Shown here piece after piece: positions 24,562 to 32,682 of a DNA stretch of 64,000 nt; within the stretch, counting starts at the first letter, position 1, and every line of letters starts with the position of its first letter. Position numbers and translations under genes: made by a program. The notes beneath the pieces were generated by a model. That model worked only from the letters and a program-made list of their open reading frames with translations. It ran no database searches and was not told the DNA's origin. The DNA comes from Streptomyces sp. A2-16 (GTDB taxonomy: Bacteria; Actinomycetota; Actinomycetes; Streptomycetales; Streptomycetaceae). The stretch is from the NCBI RefSeq assembly GCF_018128905.1, contig NZ_CP063808.1:5580001-5644000 (forward strand), in the 5' to 3' direction.

Positions 24562-26373
24562 TCAGCGTCGGGGCTTTACGAACTCCTGCCGTCGCTGTGC
24601 GGCCAGCCGGATGGGCGCATTGGCCGCGCCGAACCCGGTGTAGCCGCCGGAGCGCTGCACGAACTCGAAGAAGACATGGCCGACCGTCTCGGTGTAGCAG
24701 TGGCGGAACTCCCCGCCCCGCTCGTCGCGGTCGTAGAGGATGCCGAGCTCGCGATAGGTCTCCAACTCCCCGTCGGCGAACTCGAACCGGGCCTCCAGGT
24801 CGTCGTGGTAGTTCGCCGGGACGCGCAGCAGCCGCGCCCCGGCCTCCTGGACGCGGCGCACCGTGGCGACGATGTCCTCGACGGCGAACGCCACGTGCCG
24901 GGCCAGGGTCTCACCGTCCTGCTCCGCAGTGGGGGCGAGGTTGAGGACCAGCCGGGGCCCGTCGGAGGTGGCGGACAGGGCGCGGCTGCGGAACAGGCCG
25001 TAGGGATCGGCGAGTTCGACCGTGTCGTGGGGGTTCAGGCCCAGCACGGTGCGGTGGAAGAGCACCGATTCGTCGAAGTGGTCCCAGGGCTGGGTCAGCG
25101 CGAGGTGGTCGATGGCGACGGCGGCGGCGGTCGGGTTCTCGGCCGTGCGGGCGAAGTCGTCGGTCCAGCTGGGGAGTTCGGGGCGGCCGGTCGCGCAGAA
25201 CAGGACTTCGGTGCCGTCCGGGGCGGCGATCGACTCCAGCGGAACGTCCCGTGCGGTGCGGCGCCTGGGCAGGGCGGGCGCGAGCAGGGCCTCCGCCCGC
25301 CGTGCGGAGGCCGCCGGATCGGCCGTCTCCAGGCCTACGGCGGCCAGGGCGGTGTCGGTGCGGCGGCCGGCGGTGCCCGCGTTGACGAGGACGCGCGCCT
25401 CGCCCTGCTCCCACAGGTCGACCGGCTTGCCGTGATGGCGGGCGGTGCGGGTGAAACCGAGCGCCGTGAGGAGCTCGCCGACGGGTTCGGGGTCGCTGGT
25501 GGCGAGTTCGGCGAAGGCGACGCCGGAGGGGATCACGGGGGCCGGCAGCGGGGAGACGCCGGCGTTCTCCTCCAGGGCGAGCAGGGAGCGCAGTCCGTCG
25601 AGGGCGGTGCGGCCGGCGTCCGCCTGGCGGAACACGTCGTTGAAGACCTCCAGGGACAGGGGGCCGTCGTATCCGGTGCTCAGGACGTGGCGCAGGAGTC
25701 CGGCGACGTCGAAGCCGCCCTGGCCGGGGAAGCAGCGGTAGTGGCGGCTCCACTGGAGGACGTCCATGGCCATCAGCGGGGCGTCGGCCAGCTGGAGGAA
25801 GAAGATCTTGTCGCCGGGGATGTCCGCGATGCCTTCGAGGTCCTCGGGTGCGGAGCCCCGGGACAGGATGTGGAAACTGTCCAGGCAGGTGCCGAGTGCG
25901 GGATGGTCCGCGGCCTCGACGATCCGCCAGGCGTGGTCGTACGTGCTGACGTGCCGCCCCCACGCCAGGGCCTCGTAGGCCACCCGGATGCCGAACTCCC
26001 CGGCCTGGTCCGCGAGTCGGCTCAGCTGCTCCGCCGCGAGGGCGTCGTCGTCCACGGCCTGCGCGGCGACGCTGGAGCAGACGAGGACGGTGTCGGCGCC
26101 GAGCCTGCGCATCAGCTCGAACTTGTGCCGGGCGCGCCTCAGATTGCGGGCGAAGATCTCCTCGGGGACGGCCTCGATGTCCCGCATCGGCTGGTAGAGG
26201 TCGATGCGCAGGCCCAGGTCGGCCGTGCGGGCGGCGATCTCCTCGGGGGTGAGGGGGCTGGCGAGGAGGTCGTTCTCGAAGATCTCGACCCCGTCGAAGC
26301 CGGCCCGTGCGGCGGCCGTCAGCTTCTCGGTGAGGGTGCCGCTGAGGCACACGGTGGCGATGGACTTACGCAT
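24562..26373 (-). CDS. 3-Dehydroshikimate dehydratase, QuiC/QsuB type (isomerase-like barrel fused to HPPD-like domain)
   Basis: 603 aa. Residues 1-~270 form an AP-endonuclease/sugar isomerase TIM barrel (IATVCLSGTLTEKL, DGVEIFENDL, AYEALAWGRHVSTYDHAW, CLDSFHILSRG, FLQLADAPL, LSLEVFND) with the Glu, Asp, His, Glu metal ligands. Residues ~290-600 form a 4-hydroxyphenylpyruvate dioxygenase-like VOC pair (IDHLALTQ, RHVAFAVEDI, VFFEFVQRSGGYTGFG). This fusion is known from bacterial dehydratases converting 3-dehydroshikimate to protocatechuate. The ATG has GGGAG upstream and overlaps the dehydrogenase stop by 8 bp. Confidence 0.88.
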   Translation of the reverse strand: MRKSIATVCLSGTLTEKLTAAARAGFDGVEIFENDLLASPLTPEEIAARTADLGLRIDLYQPMRDIEAVPEEIFARNLRRARHKFELMRRLGADTVLVCSSVAAQAVDDDALAAEQLSRLADQAGEFGIRVAYEALAWGRHVSTYDHAWRIVEAADHPALGTCLDSFHILSRGSAPEDLEGIADIPGDKIFFLQLADAPLMAMDVLQWSRHYRCFPGQGGFDVAGLLRHVLSTGYDGPLSLEVFNDVFRQADAGRTALDGLRSLLALEENAGVSPLPAPVIPSGVAFAELATSDPEPVGELLTALGFTRTARHHGKPVDLWEQGEARVLVNAGTAGRRTDTALAAVGLETADPAASARRAEALLAPALPRRRTARDVPLESIAAPDGTEVLFCATGRPELPSWTDDFARTAENPTAAAVAIDHLALTQPWDHFDESVLFHRTVLGLNPHDTVELADPYGLFRSRALSATSDGPRLVLNLAPTAEQDGETLARHVAFAVEDIVATVRRVQEAGARLLRVPANYHDDLEARFEFADGELETYRELGILYDRDERGGEFRHCYTETVGHVFFEFVQRSGGYTGFGAANAPIRLAAQRRQEFVKPRR

Positions 26374-27343
26374 GGTCGCTCCCGAGGTCGATCCAGGTCT
26401 TGCCGGCACGTCCGGCGGCCCCGGCGAAGGCCTCCTGCGCCCGCGCGAGCGGGAAGCGGGCCTCGATCACGGCACCGGGGCGGGCGGCGGGCAGTTCGGT
26501 CAGGGCGGCGGCGAAGTCGCCGGGGTGGTCGTAGATCATCGAGCCGCGCAGCACGAGCTGGCGCCGCACCACGTCGTCGGTGGTCAGTGGCAGCCGCTCG
26601 GCGTTGAGGCCGACGAGCACGACCGTGGCTCCGGGGGCGGCCCGGTCCACGGCGGGGCGCAGGGCGGGTGCGTACCCGGAGCTCTCGAAGACACAGGTGA
26701 ATCCGGTACGGCCGTCGTCGGCGACCGCGCCGAGCCGTACGGCCCGTTCGAGGCGGAGGGGGTGCGGTTCGGTGACGACGGGCGTGATGCCGAGGCGGGA
26801 CAGGACGAGGCACAGCAGCAGGCCCTGGGCGCCGGCGCCGACGACCAGGCAGCGGTCCCGGTCGGTGACGCCGCTGCGGCGGACCGCGGCGCGGGCCACG
26901 GTGTAGGGCTCCGTACAGGCGAGGTCTTCGGCGGCGGGGCCGTCGGGCACGGCGTGGACGAAGGCCGCGGGGACGGCGACGCGTTCGGCGAGGACGCCTG
27001 GGGCGTCCAGACCGACGATGGCGCGGTGGGGGCAGGCGGAGGTCAGGCCGGTGAGGCAGTCGGCGCACTTGAGGCAGGCGTAGTTCGGCTCGATGACCAC
27101 CCGTCGGCCCACCAGGTGGTCCGGTACGTCCGCTCCGGCGGCCACGACTCGTCCGAACCCCTCATGGCCCATGACCCAGGGCGTGGACGGCGGGACCCGC
27201 TTGCCGTGGAACACCGCCAGATCGCTGCCGCACAGGCCGACTCCGTGCACCGCCACGAGCACGTCGCCCGGTCCGCAGAACGGTTCCGGCCAGTCGTCGA
27301 CCGTCTCGATCCGTTCGGGTGCCGTGAGGACAGCTGCTTTCAC
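26366..27343 (-). CDS. Zinc-dependent alcohol dehydrogenase (MDR family), possible quinate/shikimate-related dehydrogenase
   Basis: 325 aa. Catalytic zinc residues in GLCGSD and GHEGFGRVV; structural zinc cysteines in CLKCADCLTGLTSACPH; nucleotide fold in LVVGAGAQGLLLCLVLSRLG. The GTG at 27343 (MKAAVL-type start) is preferred because GGGAG precedes it by 5 nt; a TTG four codons earlier is the alternative. It is first in an operon with the dehydroshikimate dehydratase, so oxidation of quinate, shikimate or a related polyol is plausible but not shown by sequence alone. Confidence 0.85.
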   Translation of the reverse strand: MKAAVLTAPERIETVDDWPEPFCGPGDVLVAVHGVGLCGSDLAVFHGKRVPPSTPWVMGHEGFGRVVAAGADVPDHLVGRRVVIEPNYACLKCADCLTGLTSACPHRAIVGLDAPGVLAERVAVPAAFVHAVPDGPAAEDLACTEPYTVARAAVRRSGVTDRDRCLVVGAGAQGLLLCLVLSRLGITPVVTEPHPLRLERAVRLGAVADDGRTGFTCVFESSGYAPALRPAVDRAAPGATVVLVGLNAERLPLTTDDVVRRQLVLRGSMIYDHPGDFAAALTELPAARPGAVIEARFPLARAQEAFAGAAGRAGKTWIDLGSDHA

Positions 27344-27379
27344 CGAGACTCCCAAGTGACCGCTAGATGGTCCAATCGA

Positions 27380-27392
27380 TCCGCTGTGCGGT
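27380..27392. promoter_or_regulatory. IclR-type operator motif, site A
   Basis: TCCGCTGTGCGGT. It overlaps the predicted transcription start of the dehydrogenase-dehydratase operon. The 12-bp core TCCGCTGTGCGG also occurs in the IclR gene promoter (site C). Confidence 0.65.
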
Positions 27393-27393
27393 C

Positions 27394-27422
27394 AGCCTAA
27401 GTGGCCCGAGCCCCGCGGACAA
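27394..27422 (-). promoter_or_regulatory. Promoter of the dehydrogenase-dehydratase operon
   Basis: On the minus strand: TTGTCC (27422-27417), 17-nt spacer, TAGGCT (27399-27394). Predicted start near 27387, inside operator site A, about 44 nt before the GTG. Confidence 0.6.
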
Positions 27423-27444
27423 GGGCACGGCGAGCGGACATGGC

Positions 27445-27474
27445 AAAGGGGCCGGCCGCAAGGACGGCCCCTTT
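27445..27474. terminator. Stem-loop terminator after the MHS transporter gene
   Basis: AAAGGGGCCG (27445-27454) and CGGCCCCTTT (27465-27474) are perfectly complementary with a 10-nt loop, 12 bp past the transporter stop on the minus strand. It separates the transporter from the dehydrogenase operon. Confidence 0.8.
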
Positions 27475-27485
27475 CCGTCGGACGG

Positions 27486-28841
27486 TCAGAGCGCCGCGGC
27501 CTCCTCGGGTACGGCGGCCGGCTCCTTCGCCCTGTCCACGCCGGGCAGGCGCAGCGCGACGAGGAAGGAGACCAGACAGCCCAGGGCGACGTACGCGGCC
27601 ACCAGCGACCAGCCGCCGCCCGCCCAGATGACCAGCGAACCGGCGATGAGCGGGGTGAAACCGCCGCCCACGGCACTGGCGAGCTGGTAGCCGACGCCCG
27701 CGCCGCTGTAGCGGTACTCGGGCCCGAACATGTCGGTGAACAGCGACTGCTGGACCGAGACGGCCATGTCGTGGGCCACGTTCACCAGCAGCACCGCGCA
27801 CACCACGATCAGCAGCAGCGAACCGGACTCCATCGCCCAGAAGTACGGCACCGCGCTCACCGCCCCGATCAGCGCGCCCCAGCAGTACAGGCGACGGCGG
27901 CCGTGGCGGTCGGCGAGGTAGGCGAAGGCGGGGATGGTGACGACGGCCAGAGCGCCGACCGCGAGGTTGACGTCGAGGAGGGTGTCGCGGTTCATGCCGA
28001 GTTCGTCGGTGCCGTAGGACAGGCCGAACGTGGTGACGCCGTAGAAGGTGAACAGTTCGACGAAGCGCAGGCCGATGATGGCGAAGAAGCCGGCCGGGTT
28101 GGAGTGGACGGCGGCAACCAGCGGGACACGGGGCCGGGCGGTCTCCGACATCGCGGCGACCTTCTCGGTGAAGACCGGCGACTCCTCGACCCTGGCCCGG
28201 ATGACCAGGCCGACGATCACCAGGGCCGCGCTCACCAGGAAGGGGATGCGCCAGCCCCAGGCGCGGAAGGCGGCCTCGGAGGTCGTGCCCGACATGACCT
28301 TGGTGATCAGCGTGGCCAGCAGCAGACCCACGGAGGCGCCGACCTGGACACCGCTGCTGTAGAGCGAGCGCCACTTGCGGGGCGCGTTCTCCACCGCCAT
28401 CAGGGCGGCACCGCCCCATTCGCCGCCGACCGCGAAGCCCTGGGTGGCGCGCAGCAGGACCAGCAGGACGGGGGCCCAGATGCCGGCCTGGGCGTAGGTG
28501 GGCAGGACGCCGATCAGGGTGCTGGCCAGGCCCATGACGAGCATGGTCAGCACGAGCATGCGCTTGCGGCCGAGGCGGTCCCCGAAGTGGCCGAAGACGA
28601 TGCCGCCCAGCGGCCGGAAGAGGAAGCCGACACCGAAGGTGGCCCAGGCGGCGAGGGTGCCCACGGCCGGGGAGGCGTCGGGGAAGAACAGGTCGCCGAA
28701 GAGAAGGCCCGCGACGATGCCGTAGAGGAAGAAGTCGTACCAGTCGACGACCGCTCCCATGAAGCTCGCGATCGCCGCCCTTCTGGCGAGGCCGGAACCG
28801 TTGGCGCCGTCGGCCCGGCTCGGCCGCTGTGCACTGCTCAT
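27486..28841 (-). CDS. MFS transporter, metabolite:H+ symporter (MHS, ShiA-like) family
   Basis: 451 aa with twelve predicted membrane helices. MHS-family signatures: ASFMGAVVDWYDFFLYG, RPLGGIVFGHFGDRLGRKRML (loop 2-3), FAVGGEWGGAAL, and YLADRHGRRR (loop 8-9). Relatives import shikimate, alpha-ketoglutarate or similar acids with protons. The neighbouring dehydroshikimate dehydratase makes quinate or shikimate the best-guess cargo. The ATG at 28841 is chosen from the start of the conserved region; GGAG lies about 10 nt before it. Confidence 0.88.
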   Translation of the reverse strand: MSSAQRPSRADGANGSGLARRAAIASFMGAVVDWYDFFLYGIVAGLLFGDLFFPDASPAVGTLAAWATFGVGFLFRPLGGIVFGHFGDRLGRKRMLVLTMLVMGLASTLIGVLPTYAQAGIWAPVLLVLLRATQGFAVGGEWGGAALMAVENAPRKWRSLYSSGVQVGASVGLLLATLITKVMSGTTSEAAFRAWGWRIPFLVSAALVIVGLVIRARVEESPVFTEKVAAMSETARPRVPLVAAVHSNPAGFFAIIGLRFVELFTFYGVTTFGLSYGTDELGMNRDTLLDVNLAVGALAVVTIPAFAYLADRHGRRRLYCWGALIGAVSAVPYFWAMESGSLLLIVVCAVLLVNVAHDMAVSVQQSLFTDMFGPEYRYSGAGVGYQLASAVGGGFTPLIAGSLVIWAGGGWSLVAAYVALGCLVSFLVALRLPGVDRAKEPAAVPEEAAAL

Positions 28842-29036
28842 CTCACACACTCCGTCGGATGCACTGGGCAGTGGTCTCCCGTGCCGTGCGAGCGGTGCAC
28901 GGCACGGGACCACTGCGGGGATGGCTGCGGTGGGGACGGTCGTGACGCCGGGACGCAGCCTGGGTGCGAGCGCGCCGTCGCGTACGAACCGGGCCATCGC
29001 CACGGCGGTTCGGGCGGCGACCCCTCATCCCGGAAG

Positions 29037-29049
29037 TCCACTGTGCGGA
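29037..29049. promoter_or_regulatory. IclR-type operator motif, site B
   Basis: TCCACTGTGCGGA, one base different from site C. It lies about 15-27 nt downstream of the predicted transporter transcription start, a repressor position. Confidence 0.6.
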
Positions 29050-29070
29050 ACTCCAGGACCGATCAGCGGC

Positions 29071-29100
29071 ACGATAGGGCGGTGCTTCGACCGGTATCAA
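29071..29100 (-). promoter_or_regulatory. Promoter of the MHS transporter gene
   Basis: On the minus strand: TTGATA (29100-29095), 18-nt spacer, TATCGT (29076-29071). Predicted start near 29064. Confidence 0.55.
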
Positions 29101-29139
29101 GAGGTGTGTCAAGAATTCCTCGGTGTTGCGGTTTCCCTG

Positions 29140-29154
29140 GTCCGCACAGCGGAC
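29140..29154. promoter_or_regulatory. IclR-type operator motif, site C (perfect palindrome)
   Basis: GTCCGC-ACA-GCGGAC, a 6+3+6 perfect palindrome directly before a possible -10 TACGGT (29155-29160) for the IclR gene. It suggests autorepression. Confidence 0.65.
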
Positions 29155-29208
29155 TACGGTCGGAAGCAACATCGGCCGAGGGCCGCGGGGAAGACGGGGA
29201 GGCAGCGG

Positions 29209-30003
29209 GTGAGCGACGGACAGACGCGGGCGGGGAGCGACGCCGACCAGCAGGCCGGCGGGGTGCGCAGTGTGCGGCGGGCCTTCGACATCCTCACCCT
29301 GCTCACCGAGGACCGGCCCGTGATCACCCTGCGGGAGATCACCGAGGCCACCGGGCTCGCCAAGACGACCGCGCTGCGTCTGGTGCAGACCCTGGAGGAG
29401 ACCGGTCTGCTGGGCTCGCACCCCTCCGGCTACACCGCCGGCCCCGCCCTGTGGCGCTGGGCCCATCTCGCGCGCAGCCAGTGGGAGGTCCCGCAGGAGA
29501 CCCGGAAGGTCATGCGGGAGCTCGCGGACCGGCTCGGCGAGACCGTCAATCTGTTCGTCGCCCGGGGCGTCCACCGCATCTGCGTCGCCCACGAGGAGAG
29601 CCCGCACCCGCTGCGCCATGTCGTCGACGTCGGCGACGAGCAGCCGCTGTGGGCCGGCGCCTCCTCGAAGATCCTGCTGCGGGACGCCTCCGAGGCCTTC
29701 CTGCGCCGGGTCGCCGCCGCCTCACCGCAGGGCGAGGCGCACGTCGAGCGGCTGCGTGCCTGGATCTCGGAGGCCGCCGGGCGGGGCTACGCCGTCAGCA
29801 GCAGCGAGTGGGACGAGGGGCTCACCGCCGTGGCGGTGCCCGTCACCGGCCGCGCCGGCAAGGTGGTCGCCTCGCTCTCGCTGAGCGGCCCGAGCCACCG
29901 CTTCCCCTACGAGGCCGTCGAGCGCTTCGCCACGGAGCTCGCCGAAGGGGCCCGTCTCATCTCCGACCAGGGCTTCAGCCACCCGCTGAGCAGCGACACC
30001 TGA
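29209..30003 (+). CDS. IclR-family transcriptional regulator
   Basis: 264 aa. HTH_IclR at ~20-80 (VRSVRRAFDILTLLTEDRPVITLREITEATGLAKTTALRLVQTLEETGLL) and an effector-binding GAF-like domain at ~95-255 (LGETVNLFVARGVHRICVAHEESPHPLRH, LWAGASSKILL, GYAVSSSEWDEGLTAVAVPV). The GTG at 29209 is preceded by GGGGAGG with 6-nt spacing. IclR proteins commonly regulate protocatechuate, quinate and shikimate catabolism (PcaU/PobR/QuiR types), matching the divergent transporter and dehydratase genes. Confidence 0.92.
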   Translation: MSDGQTRAGSDADQQAGGVRSVRRAFDILTLLTEDRPVITLREITEATGLAKTTALRLVQTLEETGLLGSHPSGYTAGPALWRWAHLARSQWEVPQETRKVMRELADRLGETVNLFVARGVHRICVAHEESPHPLRHVVDVGDEQPLWAGASSKILLRDASEAFLRRVAAASPQGEAHVERLRAWISEAAGRGYAVSSSEWDEGLTAVAVPVTGRAGKVVASLSLSGPSHRFPYEAVERFATELAEGARLISDQGFSHPLSSDT

Positions 30004-30045
30004 CCCACGGGACGCGGGGTGCGCCCGGACGGCGGCTCCGGGAGC

Positions 30046-30068
30046 GGGCGAGGACCGGGCCCTCGCCC
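30046..30068. terminator. Stem-loop between IclR and PPOX genes
   Basis: GGGCGAGG (30046-30053) and CCTCGCCC (30061-30068) pair around a 7-nt loop, between the two convergent stops. Confidence 0.65.
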
Positions 30069-30103
30069 CCTTCACCGGCCTGTTCTCGCCTCCGGGTGTG
30101 TCG

Positions 30104-30526
30104 TCACCCCGAGGCCTGGTCGTTGTCCTTCATCTCGCCCCAGCCGTGCCAGCGCTCGATCTCGATCCAGGCGCTCACACGGGCCCGGACCCGGTTCGGG
30201 TAGGGCCGGCCGCCGTAGTGGGTGGAGAGGCGGTCGATGTCGACGAGGTCGCTGTCCTCGTACGTCTCGATCACGCGGCCGATGAGCGTGACGTGCGTGT
30301 ACCAGTTGTCGCCGTCCAGGACGGTGAGGGTGACGCGCGGGTCGCGGCGCAGATGCTTCAGCCGGACCCGGCCCTCGTCCAGGTTGATCAGGACACGGCC
30401 GTCCTCCCAGAGGTACCAGGTGGGGGTCGACACCGGCGTTCCGTCGGAGCGCAGGGTGGCCATCACGCAGGGGTTGGGGCGGCTCAGCAGTTCGACGGCC
30501 TCGGGCGGCAGCGGGGGCTTGGACAC
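30104..30526 (-). CDS. PPOX-class F420-dependent oxidoreductase-like protein
   Basis: 140 aa. Split-barrel fold: LPPEAVELLSRPNPCVMATLRSDGTPVSTPTWYLWEDGRVLINLDEGRVRLKHLRRDPRVTLTVLDGDNWYTHVTLIGRV. The GTG at 30526 is chosen because a perfect AGGAGG lies 8 nt upstream. The downstream half has TRP-rich ends (EIERWHGWGEM). It is probably cotranscribed with the dehydrogenase-like gene 46 bp upstream. Cofactor and substrate are inferred only from the family. Confidence 0.87.
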   Translation of the reverse strand: MSKPPLPPEAVELLSRPNPCVMATLRSDGTPVSTPTWYLWEDGRVLINLDEGRVRLKHLRRDPRVTLTVLDGDNWYTHVTLIGRVIETYEDSDLVDIDRLSTHYGGRPYPNRVRARVSAWIEIERWHGWGEMKDNDQASG

Positions 30527-30547
30527 GAAGGGGTCCTCCTCGGATAT

Positions 30548-30574
30548 CTCGGGTTCCTCGGGTTCCTCGGGTTC
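30548..30574. repeat. 9-bp tandem repeat x 3 (CTCGGGTTC)
   Basis: Three exact copies of CTCGGGTTC run just before the AGGAGG of the PPOX gene and touch the stop region of the preceding gene. Copy-number change could alter the spacing between the two genes. Confidence 0.6.
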
Positions 30575-31457
30575 AGGCGTTCTCGTCGAAGCTCGCATAG
30601 TAGGCGGCGGCCATGTCCTGGTCGCCGTGGCCCTGGGCGGCGGCGCGCTCGAAGCGCTCGGCGCTCGCGGCGGCCACGTCCAGGCGGACTCCGGCCCGCT
30701 CACCGGCCTCGACGATCAGGCGGGCGTCCTTGGCTGCGGTGGAGACGGCGAACTGTGCGGGCGACAAGCGGTCGTTGAGGACCAGGTCCGTCTTGGCCCG
30801 CAGGTAGCCCATGTCGAGGGGTCCGCCGTCGATGGCGCCGAAGAAGTCCTGCGGGTCCACACCGAGGGCCTTCGCGAGGGCGAGCACCTCCCCGGCGGCG
30901 TTGGTCACCGCGAGCACCCAGCTGTTGGCGACCAGCTTCAGCCGGGTCGCGCTGCCCTCGGCGCCGTCCTCGCCGGTCCACACCGTGCGGGCGCCGACCG
31001 CGTCGAGGACGGGGGTCACGGCGTCGCGGCCGTCGACCGGACCGGCAGCGAGGACCAGCAGTCGACCGGCCTCGGCGGGCTGGCGGGTGCCCAGCACGGG
31101 GGCGTCGAAGAAGACCAGCCGGTGCTCGCGGGCGAAGGCGGCCAGGTCGGCGACGCCCTCGATGCCGGCGGTGGTCGACTGGACCCACGCGGTGCCCGGG
31201 CGGAGACCTTCGGCGGCCCGGCGCATGACGTCCAGGGTCGTGGAGCCGTCGTACAGCATGGTCAGCACGACATCGGCGTCGCGCACGGCGTCGGCGGGGC
31301 TCCCGGCGATCTCGACGCCGTCCTCGGCCAGCGGCTGTGCCTTGTCCGCACTGCGGTTCCAGGCGCGGACGGTGTGTCCGGCGCGGGCGAGGTTGCGGGC
31401 CATCGCGGCGCCCATGATGCCGGTGCCCAGGACGCTCACGGTGAGCTTGTCGGTCAT
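30573..31457 (-). CDS. NAD(P)-dependent beta-hydroxyacid dehydrogenase family protein
   Basis: 294 aa. N-terminal Rossmann fold (VSVLGTGIMGAAMARNLARAGHTVRAWNRS), substrate-binding DAPVLGTRQPAEAG, catalytic Lys region TRLKLVANSWVLAVTNAAGEVLALA and the C-terminal helix GGPLDMGYLRAKTDLVLN. This is the 3-hydroxyisobutyrate/tartronate semialdehyde reductase fold, also used by imine reductases; the active-site Lys (KLVANSW) favours a hydroxyacid enzyme. The ATG has GGGAG upstream. Confidence 0.9.
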   Translation of the reverse strand: MTDKLTVSVLGTGIMGAAMARNLARAGHTVRAWNRSADKAQPLAEDGVEIAGSPADAVRDADVVLTMLYDGSTTLDVMRRAAEGLRPGTAWVQSTTAGIEGVADLAAFAREHRLVFFDAPVLGTRQPAEAGRLLVLAAGPVDGRDAVTPVLDAVGARTVWTGEDGAEGSATRLKLVANSWVLAVTNAAGEVLALAKALGVDPQDFFGAIDGGPLDMGYLRAKTDLVLNDRLSPAQFAVSTAAKDARLIVEAGERAGVRLDVAAASAERFERAAAQGHGDQDMAAAYYASFDENA

Positions 31458-31491
31458 GAGGTCAACTCCCTGCGGGGGTGCGGATGTACGG

Positions 31492-31677
31492 TCAGGCGTC
31501 GAGCTTGCCGGAAGCGGCGCGGACCAGGCCGTCCAGCCACGCCTGGTGGCGATTGAGCATCGGGCTGGGACGCTCCTGGGCCGGCGCGGCGGCGGGCTTG
31601 CCGATCCGCGCCTCCTGTGTCGGGACGGGGGCCCCGCCACCGGGGAGATCCTCCACCGGCCGGGCGGGCAGCCACAT
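31492..31677 (-). CDS. Small hypothetical protein upstream of the dehydrogenase gene
   Basis: 61 aa (MWLPARPVEDLPGG...), unrecognised. Support: AGGGGAG 7 nt before the ATG at 31677, about 90% G/C at third positions, and a stop 34 bp before the dehydrogenase start in the same direction. The C-terminal half (NRHQAWLDGLVRAASGKL) looks helical. A longer GTG-started version (from 31698) is possible. Confidence 0.5.
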   Translation of the reverse strand: MWLPARPVEDLPGGGAPVPTQEARIGKPAAAPAQERPSPMLNRHQAWLDGLVRAASGKLDA

Positions 31678-31974
31678 CGAACCGCTCCCCTGACTCACCG
31701 TCCCGCCTGGCGGTCCAGGCCGTCTCGGTGGCCGACACCTGGAACTCTACGACGTGCGCGGTCGGCGGCGGACCTCGACCTCCTGGGCACCTTCCGGCCG
31801 CGGCGGCCGATCGCAATCCTGCGGAGCCCACTCCCCTGCCCCGTGAACCGGCGGGTGCGATCACCGGCCCGCCGGATGCCCTCGCGAGAACGCCGGGCCG
31901 GTGTCGCGCGGCAGGCGAGGACGGACGCCGGTACGCCGACGACGGCCGGGGTGTCGAGGAGGAAGGGCAGCGCC
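31678..31974. other. Non-coding stretch
   Basis: About 300 bp between the small ORF and the gene remnant. No supported gene, promoter pair or strong hairpin was recognised. Confidence 0.4.
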
Positions 31975-32215
31975 TCAGGCGGGCTGCGTGGCGAGTGCGA
32001 CCGGAGCGGCCACGACCTTGCGGGTCTCGCGCATGATCAGCTGGCCGTTGACCCCACCATCAGTGTCGCGGTCAGCCCGTGGACGCCGAACGCGGTGGCC
32101 ACGGAGCCGTGATGGGCAAGCACCGTGGTCATGTCGCCGTATGCGGCGAGGGCCTCCACCGGCAGCACCCGGCCCAGCGCCCGGCGGTGGCCCGTCGCCA
32201 GCAGGGTGGAGACTT
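31975..32215 (-). pseudogene. Possible frameshifted gene remnant
   Basis: Two minus-strand frames with strong third-position G/C bias run end to end: one from 32215 reads ...VLPVEALAAYGDMTTVLAHH, and the other reads VNGQLIMRETRKVVAAPVAL and stops at 31975. They join if one G were added in the GTGGGGTCAAC stretch near 32050. There is no start codon of its own. This looks like the tail of a decayed gene following the DUF1772 gene. The family was not recognised. Confidence 0.4.
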
Positions 32216-32217
32216 CG

Positions 32218-32664
32218 TCAGACGAGGGCGCAGGCGAGCAGGGCGAAGGCGGCGATGATGACGGCGACGCGGGCGTAGTGGTAGCGCTCCCAGCGGTGCA
32301 GCTGCTGCTTCCAGTCGGCGGGCCGGTTCTCGGGGGTCCAGGTCTTGTTCCGGTTGTTGATCGGGACGAGCAGCAGCAGCGACATGACCACGCTGACGAT
32401 CAGCAGTCCGGCGGCGGTGACGACGAGTCGGGCGCCGTGGTGGTCCCATCCGGCGACGGCCCAGATCGCGCTGAGGACGAGCGACCCGATGTACCAGAAC
32501 GGCATCAGGGCGCCGAGCATCCGGCCTCCGTGGGCGTGGCCGAGCTGGCTGCTGTCCTCGGGAAGCGCGTCCAGGATCCGGTTCATGATGAAGGCGACGG
32601 AGAACTCCACCCCCACCATCAGGCCGACGACGACGGTGGTGACGACCCCGAGTGCGTTGAGCAT
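32218..32664 (-). CDS. DUF1772/anthrone-oxygenase-like membrane protein
   Basis: 148 aa with four predicted membrane helices: LGVVTTVVVGLMVGVEFSVAFIM, MPFWYIGSLVLSAIWAVAG, LVVTAAGLLIVSVVMSLLLLV and VAVIIAAFALLACALV. The loop PINNRNKTWTPENRPADWKQQLHRWERYHYARV is characteristic of the DUF1772 family, some of which act as anthrone oxygenases. GGAGGG precedes the ATG. It is divergent from a TetR gene with operators between, so it is probably that regulator's target. Confidence 0.85.
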   Translation of the reverse strand: MLNALGVVTTVVVGLMVGVEFSVAFIMNRILDALPEDSSQLGHAHGGRMLGALMPFWYIGSLVLSAIWAVAGWDHHGARLVVTAAGLLIVSVVMSLLLLVPINNRNKTWTPENRPADWKQQLHRWERYHYARVAVIIAAFALLACALV

Positions 32665-32682
32665 GACGATCCCTCCGTTGAG

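Larger units (their letters stand above)
28842..29208. other. 367-bp divergent regulatory region (transporter / IclR gene)
   Basis: It holds the transporter promoter (29071-29100), operator-like sites B and C, and the IclR ribosome site GGGGAGG (29196-29202). The stretch 28842-29036 is an apparently long transporter 5' leader; no stable RNA or uORF was recognised in it. Confidence 0.6.

Noticed and set aside
24562..26373. Annotation as a plain 4-hydroxyphenylpyruvate dioxygenase
   Set aside because: The N-terminal half is a sugar-isomerase-type barrel and the gene is linked to a transporter, dehydrogenase and IclR regulator, fitting QuiC/QsuB instead.
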